The notes under the pieces were generated by a model. It searched no databases. It was not told the DNA's origin and was given only the letters and a program-made list of their open reading frames with translations. Position numbers and translations under genes: made by a program. Source: Tatumella punctata (GTDB taxonomy: Bacteria; Pseudomonadota; Gammaproteobacteria; Enterobacterales; Enterobacteriaceae). From it: 64,000 nucleotides of DNA. Shown here piece by piece: positions 1-8,931 of the stretch. Location of the stretch: positions 224,475 to 288,474 of the forward strand of contig NZ_BAAAFW010000059.1 in NCBI RefSeq assembly GCF_039523735.1, written 5' to 3'. The number at the start of each line of letters is the position of its first letter. Position 1 is the first letter of the stretch.

Positions 1-1
1 C

Positions 2-598
2 CTGGAAGGGCTGACCGGGTTTACCATGCACGGCAAAACAGCCGGTATCATAGGGACCGGTAAAATCGGCCTCGCCACCCTGCGTATCCTGAAAGGCTTT
101 GGCATGCGGTTACTGGCCACCGACCCTTATCCTTCACAGCAGGCACTGGATCTGTCGGCAGAATATACCGATATCAATACCCTGCTGAAAGAGTCGGATG
201 TTATTTCACTGCATTGCCCGATGAACGAAAAAAACCACCACCTGCTGGATGCTGCCGCTTTCGATAAGATGAAAAACGGGGTAATGGTTATTAACACCAG
301 CCGTGGCGGGCTGATCGATTCTCAGGCCGCGATTGAAGCCCTGAAACAGCAAAAAGTGGGGGCTCTGGGAATGGATGTCTACGAAAACGAACGCGACCTG
401 TTTTTCGAGGATAAATCTAACGATGTTATTCAGGACGATGTTTTCCGCCGTCTCTCTTCCTGCCATAACGTACTGTTTACCGGGCATCAGGCATTCCTTA
501 CCACCGAAGCGCTGACTTCGATTGCCAAAGTTACTCTCGGTAATTTACAGTTATTAGCCAGCGGAGAGCAATCTGATAACCTGGTATCGGACGTCTGA
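2..598 (+). CDS. ldhA: D-lactate dehydrogenase, fermentative (5' end outside window)
   Basis: NAD-dependent D-lactate dehydrogenase, which reduces pyruvate to D-lactate in the cytoplasm during fermentation. Only the C-terminal part is present: the frame is already open at the first bases, so the gene starts before the window. Visible are the Rossmann motif GTGKIG near the left edge, the substrate-side segment NTSRGG, the DVYENERDLFFEDKS segment typical of LdhA, and the catalytic-histidine segment GHQAFLT. The close match to E. coli LdhA makes the assignment firm. It ends in TGA inside the left arm region of a hairpin. The next gene is convergent. Confidence 0.97.
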   Translation: MEGLTGFTMHGKTAGIIGTGKIGLATLRILKGFGMRLLATDPYPSQQALDLSAEYTDINTLLKESDVISLHCPMNEKNHHLLDAAAFDKMKNGVMVINTSRGGLIDSQAAIEALKQQKVGALGMDVYENERDLFFEDKSNDVIQDDVFRRLSSCHNVLFTGHQAFLTTEALTSIAKVTLGNLQLLASGEQSDNLVSDV

Positions 599-613
599 TA
601 ATACCAGGTTATC
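575..613. terminator. Hairpin overlapping the ldhA stop codon
   Basis: A 13-bp inverted repeat (GATAACCTGGTAT at 575-587, ATACCAGGTTATC at 601-613) encloses the last codons and stop of ldhA. No T-run follows on either strand, so this is a stable hairpin between convergent genes, possibly a 3'-end protecting or Rho-assisted structure, rather than a classical intrinsic terminator. Confidence 0.45.
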
Positions 614-629
614 GGGGGGAGACTGCGGC

Positions 630-899
630 CTACAGGGCGCAGCCACCTCCGATAAGGGCATTTTCGCTGCAACGTTTGCCATTCGCCAGCTGGCACATGC
701 CTATCCGGCTGCCATCCAGCTGACGTGAATAAGCCAGTCTTCCCCCCGCATCGGCACAGTTAGTTTCGGCTAACGATGACATTACTACTGGCTGAATATG
801 GGCTGCTGTTGCCTGCTGTGGCGGATCATTCTCGTTATTACTGCTACAGGCAGAAAGCAACAGACTGGCACTGGCCAGCAATAAAGCGGCTATTTTCAT
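630..899 (-). CDS. ydbJ: DUF333 lipoprotein (YdbJ-like)
   Basis: Small predicted lipoprotein of 89 residues. It has a signal peptide with lipobox LLSAC, so Cys18 is the lipidated residue. The C-terminal half (about residues 46-87) carries the DUF333 pattern: a Cys after an Asn, then GGR, then GMCQL, then GxRCSENAL and a final GGGC. This matches E. coli YdbJ, which also lies close to ldhA. A GGAG precedes the ATG. The function is unknown; DUF333 proteins are envelope proteins, sometimes annotated as hemolysin-like, a name with little support. HslJ, which lies between these genes in E. coli, is absent. Confidence 0.8.
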   Translation of the reverse strand: MKIAALLLASASLLLSACSSNNENDPPQQATAAHIQPVVMSSLAETNCADAGGRLAYSRQLDGSRIGMCQLANGKRCSENALIGGGCAL

Positions 900-1153
900 G
901 GTTCGGGCTCCGGGGGATATTGACAGTTCGCAACACAGAATATGTCAGGAAAGGGTGCGGGTCGACTGCTGTTACATGTTTTTACTCTTTAGTGGCAGCC
1001 GTATTACCAGCAGATTTATCCCGGTTCGCCGATACTGAGAGTATTCAGCCGGTGGCGGGCAGGACCAATGTTTGAGTTTTATGTTGCCGCTCCCCTGCCA
1101 GCGTCTGCAGGAGAGCAATCACCACCGCTGCCCGTTTACCGGCAACACAGACT

Positions 1154-2047
1154 TCAGACGTTAGTAATATCGATAAACAATGACTCGTCGATATTGGTTG
1201 AAGAGACTGTGGCTTCGGTAAACTGGTAAGTGTCACGCTCACCTTCCCTGTCCAGCGGCAAATGGCCGAAATCAAACAGCTGCCGATCGGCTAACTGGCT
1301 GGGGCTGACATTTTGCAGTGACTTAAACACGCTTTCTACACGTCCCGCATCCTTTTTATCCCATTCATTCAGCATGGCTTTGATCGCCTGGCGCTGCAGG
1401 TTTTCCTGTGAACCACACAGGTTACAGGGAATGATGGGGAAGTTTTTCTGCCCGGCAAAGCTGATCAGGTCTTTTTCCCGGCAGTAGGTTAGCGGCCGGA
1501 TAACAACGTTACGTCCGTCATCAGAACGCAGCTTCGGTGGCATGGCTTTCAGACGTGCTCCGTGAAACATATTCAGAAACAGGGTTTCAACAATGTCGTC
1601 CATATGGTGACCAAGAGCAATTTTGGTAGCACCTATTTTCTCAGCAAACGAATACAGGGTGCCGCGGCGCAGCCTCGAACATAAACCACAGGTCGTCTTA
1701 CCTTCAGGGATCTTTTCTTTAACCACCGAGTAGGTGTCCTTATCAACGATGTAATAAGGAATATCCAGACGTTCGAAATAGTCCGGCAAAATATGTTCAG
1801 GGAAACCCGGCTGTTTCTGATCAAGGTTAACCGCAATGACCTGAAATTTTACCGGGGCCACTTTCCGGAGACTGAGGAGAATATCCAGCATTGCAAATGA
1901 ATCTTTGCCGCCGCTCATGCAAGCCATGACCACATCATTCTCTTCAATCATCTGGTAATCCGTAATGGCATTACCCACATTTCTGCGGAGACGTTTCTGA
2001 AGTTTGTTGAATTCGAGGGTTTCTTTTCTGTTATCTGTCTGATTCAT
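1154..2047 (-). CDS. ttcA: tRNA 2-thiocytidine synthetase TtcA
   Basis: Thiolates cytidine 32 of several tRNAs, using ATP and an iron-sulfur cluster. The protein of 297 residues has the PP-loop SGGKDS (about residues 46-51), the first cysteine pair CGLCSR and the second pair CNLCGS, which together define TtcA. Length is close to the E. coli protein (311). It is transcribed leftwards after fnrS. No strong Shine-Dalgarno precedes the ATG. The ATP-dependent helicase gene dbpA, a neighbour in E. coli, is missing here. The 254 bp between ttcA and the upstream lipoprotein gene hold nothing else that I can support. Confidence 0.96.
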   Translation of the reverse strand: MNQTDNRKETLEFNKLQKRLRRNVGNAITDYQMIEENDVVMACMSGGKDSFAMLDILLSLRKVAPVKFQVIAVNLDQKQPGFPEHILPDYFERLDIPYYIVDKDTYSVVKEKIPEGKTTCGLCSRLRRGTLYSFAEKIGATKIALGHHMDDIVETLFLNMFHGARLKAMPPKLRSDDGRNVVIRPLTYCREKDLISFAGQKNFPIIPCNLCGSQENLQRQAIKAMLNEWDKKDAGRVESVFKSLQNVSPSQLADRQLFDFGHLPLDREGERDTYQFTEATVSSTNIDESLFIDITNV

Positions 2048-2239
2048 AGCTTACGTTCACACCGCCGGAGAGTCCGGCTGTTTATTTCCTGGTTAGGTAC
2101 CTGCATGGCAGCGGATTATACGGATTTTTCCTCAGCGGGGAAATCTCCTTATCTGCCGGCAGACAGATAACCTGCCACAAGGTGAAAAACCGGCGGGTAA
2201 TAAGGCAGAAAAAACAGTGACTATGGCGGGGAAACAGAC

Positions 2240-2355
2240 AAAAAAAACCGGCGTGAATAACGCCGGGGTCATAAGAATTAAATGTGCTATGCAGTAATTC
2301 AAAAGTAAGACAATGTGGAGCACAACGCCCATCGCTTGACGTTGCATTCACCTGC
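2240..2355 (-). ncRNA. fnrS: FnrS small regulatory RNA
   Basis: On the minus strand the sequence from 2355 begins GCAGGTGAATGCAACG and continues with segments characteristic of E. coli FnrS: GTCAAGCGATGGGCGTTG, then a CTCCA box and TTGTCTTACTT, then GAATTACTGCATAGCACA. It ends in an intrinsic terminator (CCGGCGT, loop TATTC, ACGCCGG, then seven or eight T). FnrS is an Hfq-dependent RNA made anaerobically that represses mRNAs of aerobic and oxidative-stress functions such as sodB and maeA. It sits beside zntB, as in E. coli. The 5' end is assigned by similarity and by the promoter spacing. It is recognised from memory of the family, not by a covariance search. Confidence 0.92.
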
Positions 2356-2362
2356 GGGAAGA

Positions 2363-2404
2363 AGTATCAGCGATTTAAAGCCATCATGCGTTGATTGAGA
2401 TCAT
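2363..2404 (-). promoter_or_regulatory. FNR-dependent fnrS promoter
   Basis: The near-perfect FNR palindrome TTGATTGAGATCAT lies at 2391-2404 (13 of 14 positions match TTGAT-N4-ATCAA). Its centre is about 42 bp upstream of the inferred FnrS 5' end at 2355. A -10 hexamer GATACT (minus strand) is at 2363-2368. This spacing is that of a class II FNR-activated promoter. Confidence 0.85.
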
Positions 2405-2434
2405 ACTTTTTTCGATTGCCGCCATTCTGTGCGC

Positions 2435-3418
2435 TTACAGCCACTTACGATTCTTAAGCCACAAGGTAATCATCAGTGCGATGACCACCAGTATCACGCA
2501 GAACACACTGAATCCGTCGCTCCACTGGCCGCCGGGGATCCCCCCCAGGTTGACCCCGAATAATCCGGTCAGAAAAGTCGCCGGTAAAAATATCATCGCC
2601 AGTAATGACATAATATAGGTGCGTTTATTCATCGATTCGGTCATCTGCGAACTGATTTCATCGTTAAGCACCGCTGTACGGGCAACACCGGCATCAAGAT
2701 CCTCCAGCCCCCTTCCCAGCCGGTCGGCGATATCCTGCAACAGCCGCCGTTGCGCATCGTCCAGCCAGAGTGATTTTTCACTGGCTATCCGTGCCAGAAC
2801 ATCGCGCTGAGGTGCCATATAACGTCGCATAACAATCAGCTGCTTACGTAATAATGCCATCTGGCCCCGTTGCGGCACCTTGCCTTCCAGCAGGCCATCT
2901 TCCAGATCAATAATTTTATCGTGCAGATCTTCGATAAATTCACTGATATGGTCCGTCAGCGCATCGCAAAATTCCACCAGCCAGTCGCCGGCGTTTTCCG
3001 GGCCGGCTTTATTTTTCAGGCTGGACCAGACATCATCCACTGCCGCGACTTTACGCTGACGAGTAGAGACAATCAGCCGATCGTTGATAAAAATTCTGAC
3101 AGCCACCAGTTCATCGGGCCGTGAGTCATGGTTAAAGTTAATACTGCGCAGCGTAATCATAAAGCCGTCAGCCAGCTTAGTGATCCTTGGCCGCATACTC
3201 TCACCGGCTAATGCATCCCGTACCGAATCCGGTAACAGCGGCGTGTCCTGTAACCATTCTGCACTTTCCTGTTGAGCATAATTCAGATGCAGCCAACAGG
3301 CATGCTCACTGTTTACCACTTCAGTTTCACTGATAGGCAACATGCCGCCTTGCCCGTCTAACTGACAGGAAATAATCGCATCCGGGATATGCAGTTCTTT
3401 ACCGTCAATAATACTCAC
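2435..3418 (-). CDS. zntB: Zinc transporter ZntB
   Basis: Inner-membrane transporter of the CorA/MIT superfamily that moves zinc. Its 327 residues match the E. coli length. The large soluble N-terminal domain includes a long acidic helical stretch (about 150-260). The C-terminus has two membrane helices joined by the family signature, which reads GVNLGG in place of the GMN of magnesium CorA proteins, and ends WLKNRKWL as in ZntB. A strong Shine-Dalgarno AAGGAG lies six bases before the ATG. The fnrS promoter starts just after its stop codon, so readthrough could overlap the RNA. Confidence 0.96.
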   Translation of the reverse strand: MSIIDGKELHIPDAIISCQLDGQGGMLPISETEVVNSEHACWLHLNYAQQESAEWLQDTPLLPDSVRDALAGESMRPRITKLADGFMITLRSINFNHDSRPDELVAVRIFINDRLIVSTRQRKVAAVDDVWSSLKNKAGPENAGDWLVEFCDALTDHISEFIEDLHDKIIDLEDGLLEGKVPQRGQMALLRKQLIVMRRYMAPQRDVLARIASEKSLWLDDAQRRLLQDIADRLGRGLEDLDAGVARTAVLNDEISSQMTESMNKRTYIMSLLAMIFLPATFLTGLFGVNLGGIPGGQWSDGFSVFCVILVVIALMITLWLKNRKWL

Positions 3419-3898
3419 TCCTTCCCCTTACTTCACTCTGACTGATGTATATAACCGTTATTGTAGAGGATTAGTGACCGTCTATGGGGTTTAAAACGTA
3501 AAGACGCATTACAACCGGAAAAAAAGAAGCCAAACAATGATGCTTAAAATCAATCTGATAGCGCAGACTTTCCGGGGATCTCCCTCGGCAGGCACAGGGA
3601 TTGACAAGTACGGGAAAAAACTCTGCCACTGATAGCACTGACTGAACTCTTCAGTATTTTCGTTATCAGAAATACTTACCTGTCTCTGTCTCTCCGCACA
3701 GGGCTGCAACGGAATATTGCGCGGAGGATTGCGGGTATTTTCAGCATTCTGTTTAACGGTTATGGCTTTTTAAGCGGATATTGATGGGCGCAGCTCGTAA
3801 AATACTGCGGAATATGGGATAAATAAAAACATCACTTGCCCTGTGGTGCTGGTCAGTCAGCATTACAGTAAATCAGTTAGGATTAAAAGGAACCTCAA
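3419..3898. other. 480-bp gap between zntB and tpx
   Basis: This gap separates the divergent zntB and tpx genes and should hold both promoters. I see no convincing gene. A 66-codon leftward frame (3509-3709) would need a TTG start without a ribosome binding site. Short runs such as TATATA near 3450 on the zntB side are possible -10 elements but have no clear -35 partner. Confidence 0.5.
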
Positions 3899-4402
3899 AT
3901 GTCTCAGACAGTTAACTTCAAAGGTCAGCCTATTGCAGTCGCAGGTCAGTTCCCGGCCACCGGTAAAGCAGCGCCTGATTTCAGTCTGGTCACAAAAGAC
4001 CTGAATGATGTGTCTCTGGAAAACTATGCCGGTAAACGCAAAGTCCTGAATATTTTCCCAAGTATCGATACCAGCACCTGTGCAACGTCGGTACGTAAGT
4101 TTAACCAGCTGGCCTCTGAGCTTTCAGATACCGTAGTATTATGTATTTCTGCTGATCTGCCGTTTGCCCAGAGCCGCTTCTGCGGGGCTGATGGTCTGGA
4201 TAATGTGATCACCCTGTCCACCCTGCGTGGCAGTCAATTTAAGCAGGATTACGGTGTGGAAATCCTCGAAGGCCCGCTGAAAGCCCTGACCGCCCGTGCC
4301 GTTGTGGTGCTGGACAAAGATAACACCGTATTACATGCCGAGCTGGTAGCAGAAATCGCTGACGAGCCTGACTACGATGCTGCATTAGCGGTACTGAAGT
4401 AA
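3899..4402 (+). CDS. tpx: Thiol peroxidase Tpx
   Basis: Periplasm- or cytoplasm-associated 2-Cys (atypical) peroxiredoxin that reduces hydrogen peroxide and lipid hydroperoxides with thioredoxin. It has 167 residues. The peroxidatic cysteine is Cys61 in PSIDTSTCATS and the resolving cysteine is Cys95 in QSRFCGA, both placed as in E. coli Tpx. AAGGA precedes the ATG at good spacing. It is a single gene convergent with tyrR, the same arrangement as in E. coli. Confidence 0.97.
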   Translation: MSQTVNFKGQPIAVAGQFPATGKAAPDFSLVTKDLNDVSLENYAGKRKVLNIFPSIDTSTCATSVRKFNQLASELSDTVVLCISADLPFAQSRFCGADGLDNVITLSTLRGSQFKQDYGVEILEGPLKALTARAVVVLDKDNTVLHAELVAEIADEPDYDAALAVLK

Positions 4403-4418
4403 GTTATCGCTGTTTTCT

Positions 4419-4450
4419 GAACACCACCGGCTTATCCCCCGGTGGTGTTC
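4419..4450. terminator. Bidirectional hairpin between tpx and tyrR
   Basis: A 12-bp perfect stem (GAACACCACCGG at 4419-4430, CCGGTGGTGTTC at 4439-4450) with an 8-nt loop lies just after tpx and before the end of tyrR. The T-content after the stem is poor on both sides, so termination strength is uncertain. Confidence 0.6.
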
Positions 4451-4466
4451 TGTCCGACAGCCGGTA

Positions 4467-6032
4467 TTATTCCTCACCGGCTGTTTTTTTGTGATTCAGT
4501 CCGTACTCACGTAATTTATTTGCGATTGCTGTATGAGAAACCCCAAGCCTTTTTGCCAGCTTACGGGTGCTTGGATAATGGTGATATAAGCGGACCAGCA
4601 CCGCCCGTTCGTAACGGCTGGTAATATCATCCAGCGACCCCTCCAGATTATCCTCCACCGCCAGATCGGCAGTAAAGGTTTCAGGTAACAGCACATCTTT
4701 CGGCTTCAGTTCATGCCCTTCCAGCTGAGTCATGGCCCGGTAAATAATATTTTTCAGTTGCCTGACATTACCCGGCCAGCTGTAGCGCGCCAGATAACCA
4801 GCCAGTTGCGGGGAAATAACCGGACAGGGAATACCCTGCTCATCGGCAAACCTGGCCACAAACATCTCGGTCAGCGGCTGAATATCCTGAGTATGTTCCC
4901 GCAGTGCGGGCAGATTCAGCGTCAGCACATTAAGCCGGTAAAATAAATCTTCGCGGAATTCCCCGCGGCTGACCAGTTCCTGTAAATTTTTCTGTGTCGC
5001 GCAGATAACCCGCACATCCACATGCACCTCATGCTCTTCTCCGACACGGCGGAAAGTTCCGTCATTGAGAAAACGTAATAATTTGGTTTGCATACGTGGT
5101 GACATTTCACCAATTTCATCCAGCAGAACAGAACCGCCATTTGCCTGTTCAAAGAAACCTTTCTGGCTGCCTGACACATTAGGGTAAGCTCCCGCCGCAT
5201 GGCCAAATAATTCACTTTCAGCGACATCATCAGGTAACGAGGCACAGTTAAGCGCCAGAAAAGGTTTACTGCTGCGATGACTGCGCAGGTGACAGGCTCT
5301 GGCGAGCATATCTTTACCGGTCCCTGTATCACCGATAATCAGCAACGGGGCATCATGCATGGCCAGCTTTTTCGCCTGGCTCAGCAGCTGCCGCATCTTC
5401 GCACTGACGGCAACAATATGGGCAAAGCCTGATTCATCAGTATGGTTAAGATTCTGTAACTGATGGCCCATACGCGCGGTGGATTTGAGCATAATCATGG
5501 CCCCGACCGGCTGTTCCTGTTGCTCCTGCTGATCAGGCAGGTAAATCGGCAACAGTTCCATCAGAAAATCACGGCCCTGGATCACTACACTGCGGGTGGA
5601 TGCCGTGACACTGTCACCTTCATTGCGCGGAATAAACTGGAAATTATCAATCAGCTGACTGATCGGATAATGCATAATCTTTTTTTCATCCAGTCCGAAC
5701 AACGACAGGGCTGCGGGGTTGGCCCGCTCTATCCGTCCGCGGAGATCAATGGAGATCACCGGTTCCGGAATTGCCACCAGCAGTGAGGTCAGTACACGGT
5801 TTTCCCGTTCTGAAGGCAGGTCTGTAACGGTACGTACATCGGATACCCCGCGGGTACGACGGATCTCCGCCATCAGGGCACTGAATTCGTGAAAAGGAAT
5901 CGGGCTGAAGCGTAAATACAAGCGTTCCAGGGCAACAATTTCGATACCATACAGATCAATATTTCGTGCCACCAGCAGATTGAGCAGTTCCCGTACCAGG
6001 CCTAATCGGTCTTTGCATATAATTTCGAGGCG
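4467..6032 (-). CDS. tyrR: Transcriptional regulator TyrR
   Basis: Regulator of aromatic amino acid biosynthesis and transport that responds to tyrosine, phenylalanine and tryptophan. Order of domains: ACT domain (starts MRLEIICKDRLGLVREL), PAS domain (around EPVISIDLRGRIERANPAAL), AAA+ domain with Walker A GDTGTGKD, and a C-terminal helix-turn-helix (STRKLAKRLGVSHTAIANKL). The E. coli start MRLE fits residue 15 of the longest frame, so 6032 is chosen; an ATG at 6074 would add 14 residues. At the place of the sigma-54 contact loop it reads HAAGAYPNVSGSQKG and so lacks GAFTGA, consistent with action on sigma-70 promoters. It is somewhat longer than the E. coli protein (513). Confidence 0.96.
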   Translation of the reverse strand, partial: RLEIICKDRLGLVRELLNLLVARNIDLYGIEIVALERLYLRFSPIPFHEFSALMAEIRRTRGVSDVRTVTDLPSERENRVLTSLLVAIPEPVISIDLRGRIERANPAALSLFGLDEKKIMHYPISQLIDNFQFIPRNEGDSVTASTRSVVIQGRDFLMELLPIYLPDQQEQQEQPVGAMIMLKSTARMGHQLQNLNHTDESGFAHIVAVSAKMRQLLSQAKKLAMHDAPLLIIGDTGTGKDMLARACHLRSHRSSKPFLALNCASLPDDVAESELFGHAAGAYPNVSGSQKGFFEQANGGSVLLDEIGEMSPRMQTKLLRFLNDGTFRRVGEEHEVHVDVRVICATQKNLQELVSRGEFREDLFYRLNVLTLNLPALREHTQDIQPLTEMFVARFADEQGIPCPVISPQLAGYLARYSWPGNVRQLKNIIYRAMTQLEGHELKPKDVLLPETFTADLAVEDNLEGSLDDITSRYERAVLVRLYHHYPSTRKLAKRLGVSHTAIANKLREYGLNHKKTAGEE

Positions 6033-6180
6033 CATCAGTGTATTTTCCCGGCCATGACGTGTGGCGGTTATCATACCAGACTTACCCTAATCGTCATTAA
6101 AAGTTTACAGATATCGCGGGGAACACCCATTTTTGTACGTATTTATTGACGGGCGCGGCAGATCACGCCACGCCACACCT

Positions 6181-7275
6181 TTAAGTGACCGGGGATGAGG
6201 GATCCTTTGAAGGGGAGCCGGAGGCGGGTTTCTTTTTCATCGCCTGGCGAAGCCTTGTCAGTAAATCGGTTCGGTAATCGCTCAGCCGGGGCTTCTGACC
6301 CTCAAGCCATGGCAGCGGCCGGCATAACTCCATCGCTTTAATACCCAGCCGTGCCGTGAGCAGCCCCGCGCCGATCCCCTGCGCTGCGCGCCCTGACAAA
6401 CGGGCCATAATGTCCTGTGACATCCAGTCAATACCGGTTTCCCGCACCAGTTCGCTGACCCCGGCAAAAGCAATATTGAATAATACCCCGCGGAACAAAC
6501 GTAACCGGCTGAAGTAACCCAGCTCAATACCATAAATACGTGCTATCTGGTTAATCATCCTGATATTACGCCAGGCAATAAGCGCCATATCAACGACAGC
6601 CAGCGGGCTGACAGCGATCATTAATGCGGATTCAGCAGCGAAACGGCTGATTGTGGCCCTCGCCTGTTTATCGGCCAGCGGCTGAACCTGCAATGCATAT
6701 AAGCTGATTACTTCACGATCACTGTGGGTATCCTGTAGTGCAGTCTGCCATTTGCGGAAGGCTTCTGAGTCATTAATACCCGCCCGCGCCGCCAGTTGTT
6801 CACAAAATGTTCTGGCCCTGCCCGTATCATGACTGTCCAGTAACTGCCGGGCATGATCCCTTTCCTGTGCCCGGTGACGCAATAAAAATAACCGTCGCCA
6901 TTCTGCCAGCAGGCTACCGGCCCCGGCAATTACCACCAGTCCTATCGCCAGGCTGATGCCTGCGTCGATCCACTGACGGTTTTGCCATGCAGTGATCAGC
7001 CAGTCACCCGTCCGGGCGATAATACTGGCTAAAAATACGCAGACCCCCAGTAACAGGATATTGCGCCACAGGGAACGGCGCGGACGTAATACGGCAACCA
7101 GCGGCTGTTCATCACCGCTATCTTCGCCGGGCGGCATATCCTGCTCATCCTGCGGACTGAATGAGGCATCATCGGCCGAAAAGTGCCGGGCAGGTTGCAG
7201 ACGAAGATTATCCGGCGCCGCTGTGTCCCTGAAAATGATGCCGGGTCTGAGCGGTACCTTTTCCTGTTCGGTCAT
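6181..7275 (-). CDS. ycjF: Inner-membrane protein YcjF (DUF697)
   Basis: Membrane protein of the UPF0283/DUF697 family, 364 residues. An acidic N-terminal tail of about 70 residues is followed by two membrane helices (about 72-90 and 100-122), a soluble middle part, and a hydrophobic C-terminal DUF697 region rich in Ala and Gly. It is the last gene of the psp-ycjX-ycjF operon: its start overlaps the ycjX stop by four bases (ATGA), which suggests translational coupling. In E. coli ycjXF is co-regulated by PspF. The precise role is unknown; a membrane partner of the YcjX GTPase is the likely one. Confidence 0.93.
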   Translation of the reverse strand: MTEQEKVPLRPGIIFRDTAAPDNLRLQPARHFSADDASFSPQDEQDMPPGEDSGDEQPLVAVLRPRRSLWRNILLLGVCVFLASIIARTGDWLITAWQNRQWIDAGISLAIGLVVIAGAGSLLAEWRRLFLLRHRAQERDHARQLLDSHDTGRARTFCEQLAARAGINDSEAFRKWQTALQDTHSDREVISLYALQVQPLADKQARATISRFAAESALMIAVSPLAVVDMALIAWRNIRMINQIARIYGIELGYFSRLRLFRGVLFNIAFAGVSELVRETGIDWMSQDIMARLSGRAAQGIGAGLLTARLGIKAMELCRPLPWLEGQKPRLSDYRTDLLTRLRQAMKKKPASGSPSKDPSSPVT

Positions 7276-8669
7276 CGTAATTTATCTCCCAGTAAAAACT
7301 CCAGCGCACTGTCCATCCGCAGATGCGGCAGAGGCTGGTCGCTGTCCATGGTTGCAGGGCGGAAGGCTTCAAAACGAAATCCCTGTTCCTGCCAGAAACT
7401 GGCGGCAGGCAGCCTGGCCGGCACCTCCCCCGGATAAAAAGTCAGTTTTTCACCGTCAGTCAGGCGATGACCACGTAATACCGGCAGACTCTGTTGCTGA
7501 TGAATAATATTTCCTGACGCTGTGGCACGGATGGCCGACAGTCCCAGACAATCGATTTTTATACCTTCGAAGGCCGCCTGCTGCCATGCATCACCCACCA
7601 TCTGCCGTAACAGAGAAACCAGATTACCCTGTTGATCGTGGGTAATATGGTCCGCTTTGCTGGCAGCAAACAGCAGTTTATCGATCACCGGCGCAAACAG
7701 TCGCCGCAGTAATGTACGCTGTCCGTATTGAAAGCTTTGCATCAGCAGAGTCAGTGCCTGACGCATATCATTAAACGACTCCGGTCCGCTGTTCAGGGGC
7801 TGCAGGCAATCTACCAGTACTATCTGCCGGTCAACTTTCACAAAATAGTCTTTATAAAAACGTTTCACCACATGCTGGCAGTAATAGTCATAGCGGGCCT
7901 GCAGCATCCCGAAATTACTGAGTTTGCCGCCATCGGTGAGTTTTGTGCTGTCGGCCAGCGTATCAACTGGCCACGGGAAGAATTGCAGCGCAGGTGCACC
8001 GGCCATATCCCCCGGCATTACGCAGCGGCCGGGCTGGATAAAATGCAGGCCGTTATTTTTACACTGGTGCAGATAGTCGGTCCAGGCGGCAGAGATATCT
8101 GCCAGTTGCTGTTCGTCAGCCACGGCCCGGGGATCCAGTGCGGCCGCCAGGTGCCGCCAGCGGGCTGCCCGCTGGCCCCGCTCTCCCTGCAACAACGCCA
8201 TCATTTGCTGTGACCAGGCGGTATAACTTTGTCCCAGCATCGGCAAATCCAGCAACCACTCGCCCGGATAATCAATGATTTCCAGAAACAAGGTGGTCGT
8301 GTCTTTAAAATAGCGCAACAGAGAGTCGGCAGAACGGTAACGCAGCGCCAGACGCATTTCGCTGATACCGCGGGTCGGTGTCGGCCATTGCGCTGGCTGC
8401 CCGTAAAGTTGCGCCAGACCGGAATCGTAATTAAACCGCGCAATACCCATATCCCGTTGCGGAATACGTTTCACGCCAAGTAACCGCTCTTCCCGCGCCA
8501 CAGAAAATAACGGCAGCCGGGCACCGTTATTCACGTTCAGTAACTGATTAACCAGTGAGGTAATAAAAGCCGTTTTTCCACTGCGGCTGAGTCCGGTAAC
8601 CGCCAGCCGCAGGTGTTTATCGGCACCGCGGCTGACCAGGGATACAATCTCATTTTGCAGTTTGTTCAT
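7272..8669 (-). CDS. ycjX: YcjX family P-loop GTPase-like protein
   Basis: Protein of 465 residues of the YcjX (DUF463) family. The Walker A motif is GLSRSGKTAF near residue 26-35; DYPGEW around residue 135 looks like the switch/Walker B region, and ASKADH matches a NKxD-type guanine specificity motif. Its start lies 20 bases inside pspD and its stop overlaps ycjF, so it is embedded in the phage-shock operon. YcjX homologues are linked to Psp regulation in E. coli, where the psp and ycjXF genes are separated by others. Function beyond nucleotide binding is not established. Confidence 0.94.
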   Translation of the reverse strand: MNKLQNEIVSLVSRGADKHLRLAVTGLSRSGKTAFITSLVNQLLNVNNGARLPLFSVAREERLLGVKRIPQRDMGIARFNYDSGLAQLYGQPAQWPTPTRGISEMRLALRYRSADSLLRYFKDTTTLFLEIIDYPGEWLLDLPMLGQSYTAWSQQMMALLQGERGQRAARWRHLAAALDPRAVADEQQLADISAAWTDYLHQCKNNGLHFIQPGRCVMPGDMAGAPALQFFPWPVDTLADSTKLTDGGKLSNFGMLQARYDYYCQHVVKRFYKDYFVKVDRQIVLVDCLQPLNSGPESFNDMRQALTLLMQSFQYGQRTLLRRLFAPVIDKLLFAASKADHITHDQQGNLVSLLRQMVGDAWQQAAFEGIKIDCLGLSAIRATASGNIIHQQQSLPVLRGHRLTDGEKLTFYPGEVPARLPAASFWQEQGFRFEAFRPATMDSDQPLPHLRMDSALEFLLGDKLR

Positions 8670-8898
8670 GTTTCTCTCTGAATAGTCGGGCAGATATTTT
8701 TTTCATTATCGCAGACAATACAGGTTCGAGCACCATTGCCAGAATAATGCGCACAGGCCTGCGGGCGACCCGGTTAAGCACTCTGGCACTGATCCCTGCC
8801 GGAGTCCGGCTGAGTATCGTGATAATGATAAATTTTACAGCAGAAAGGAGTACCGACATCAGGCGTGACGGCCTGCCCTGTTGCTCTGCATATTTCAT
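8650..8898 (-). CDS. pspD: Phage shock protein D
   Basis: Small protein of 82 residues. The core (about 38-65) with VARRPVRIILAMVLEPVLS corresponds to the conserved part of E. coli PspD (73 residues), and the N-terminal half is hydrophobic and basic, suggesting peripheral inner-membrane association. A very strong Shine-Dalgarno GGAGGTGAG precedes the ATG. The 3' end overlaps ycjX by 20 bases. PspD is part of the Psp envelope stress response, but its own role is unclear. PspE, which follows in E. coli, is absent. Confidence 0.9.
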   Translation of the reverse strand: MKYAEQQGRPSRLMSVLLSAVKFIIITILSRTPAGISARVLNRVARRPVRIILAMVLEPVLSAIMKKISARLFREKHEQTAK

Positions 8899-8931
8899 TG
8901 CTCACCTCCGGCGGGTATATCCACTGATATT

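Noticed and set aside
3509..3709. Leftward frame of 66 codons with a hydrophobic C-terminus (IRLILSIIVWLLFFRL)
   Set aside because: Starts with TTG, has no ribosome binding site, no other Met, and no recognisable homology. Left out as a gene.
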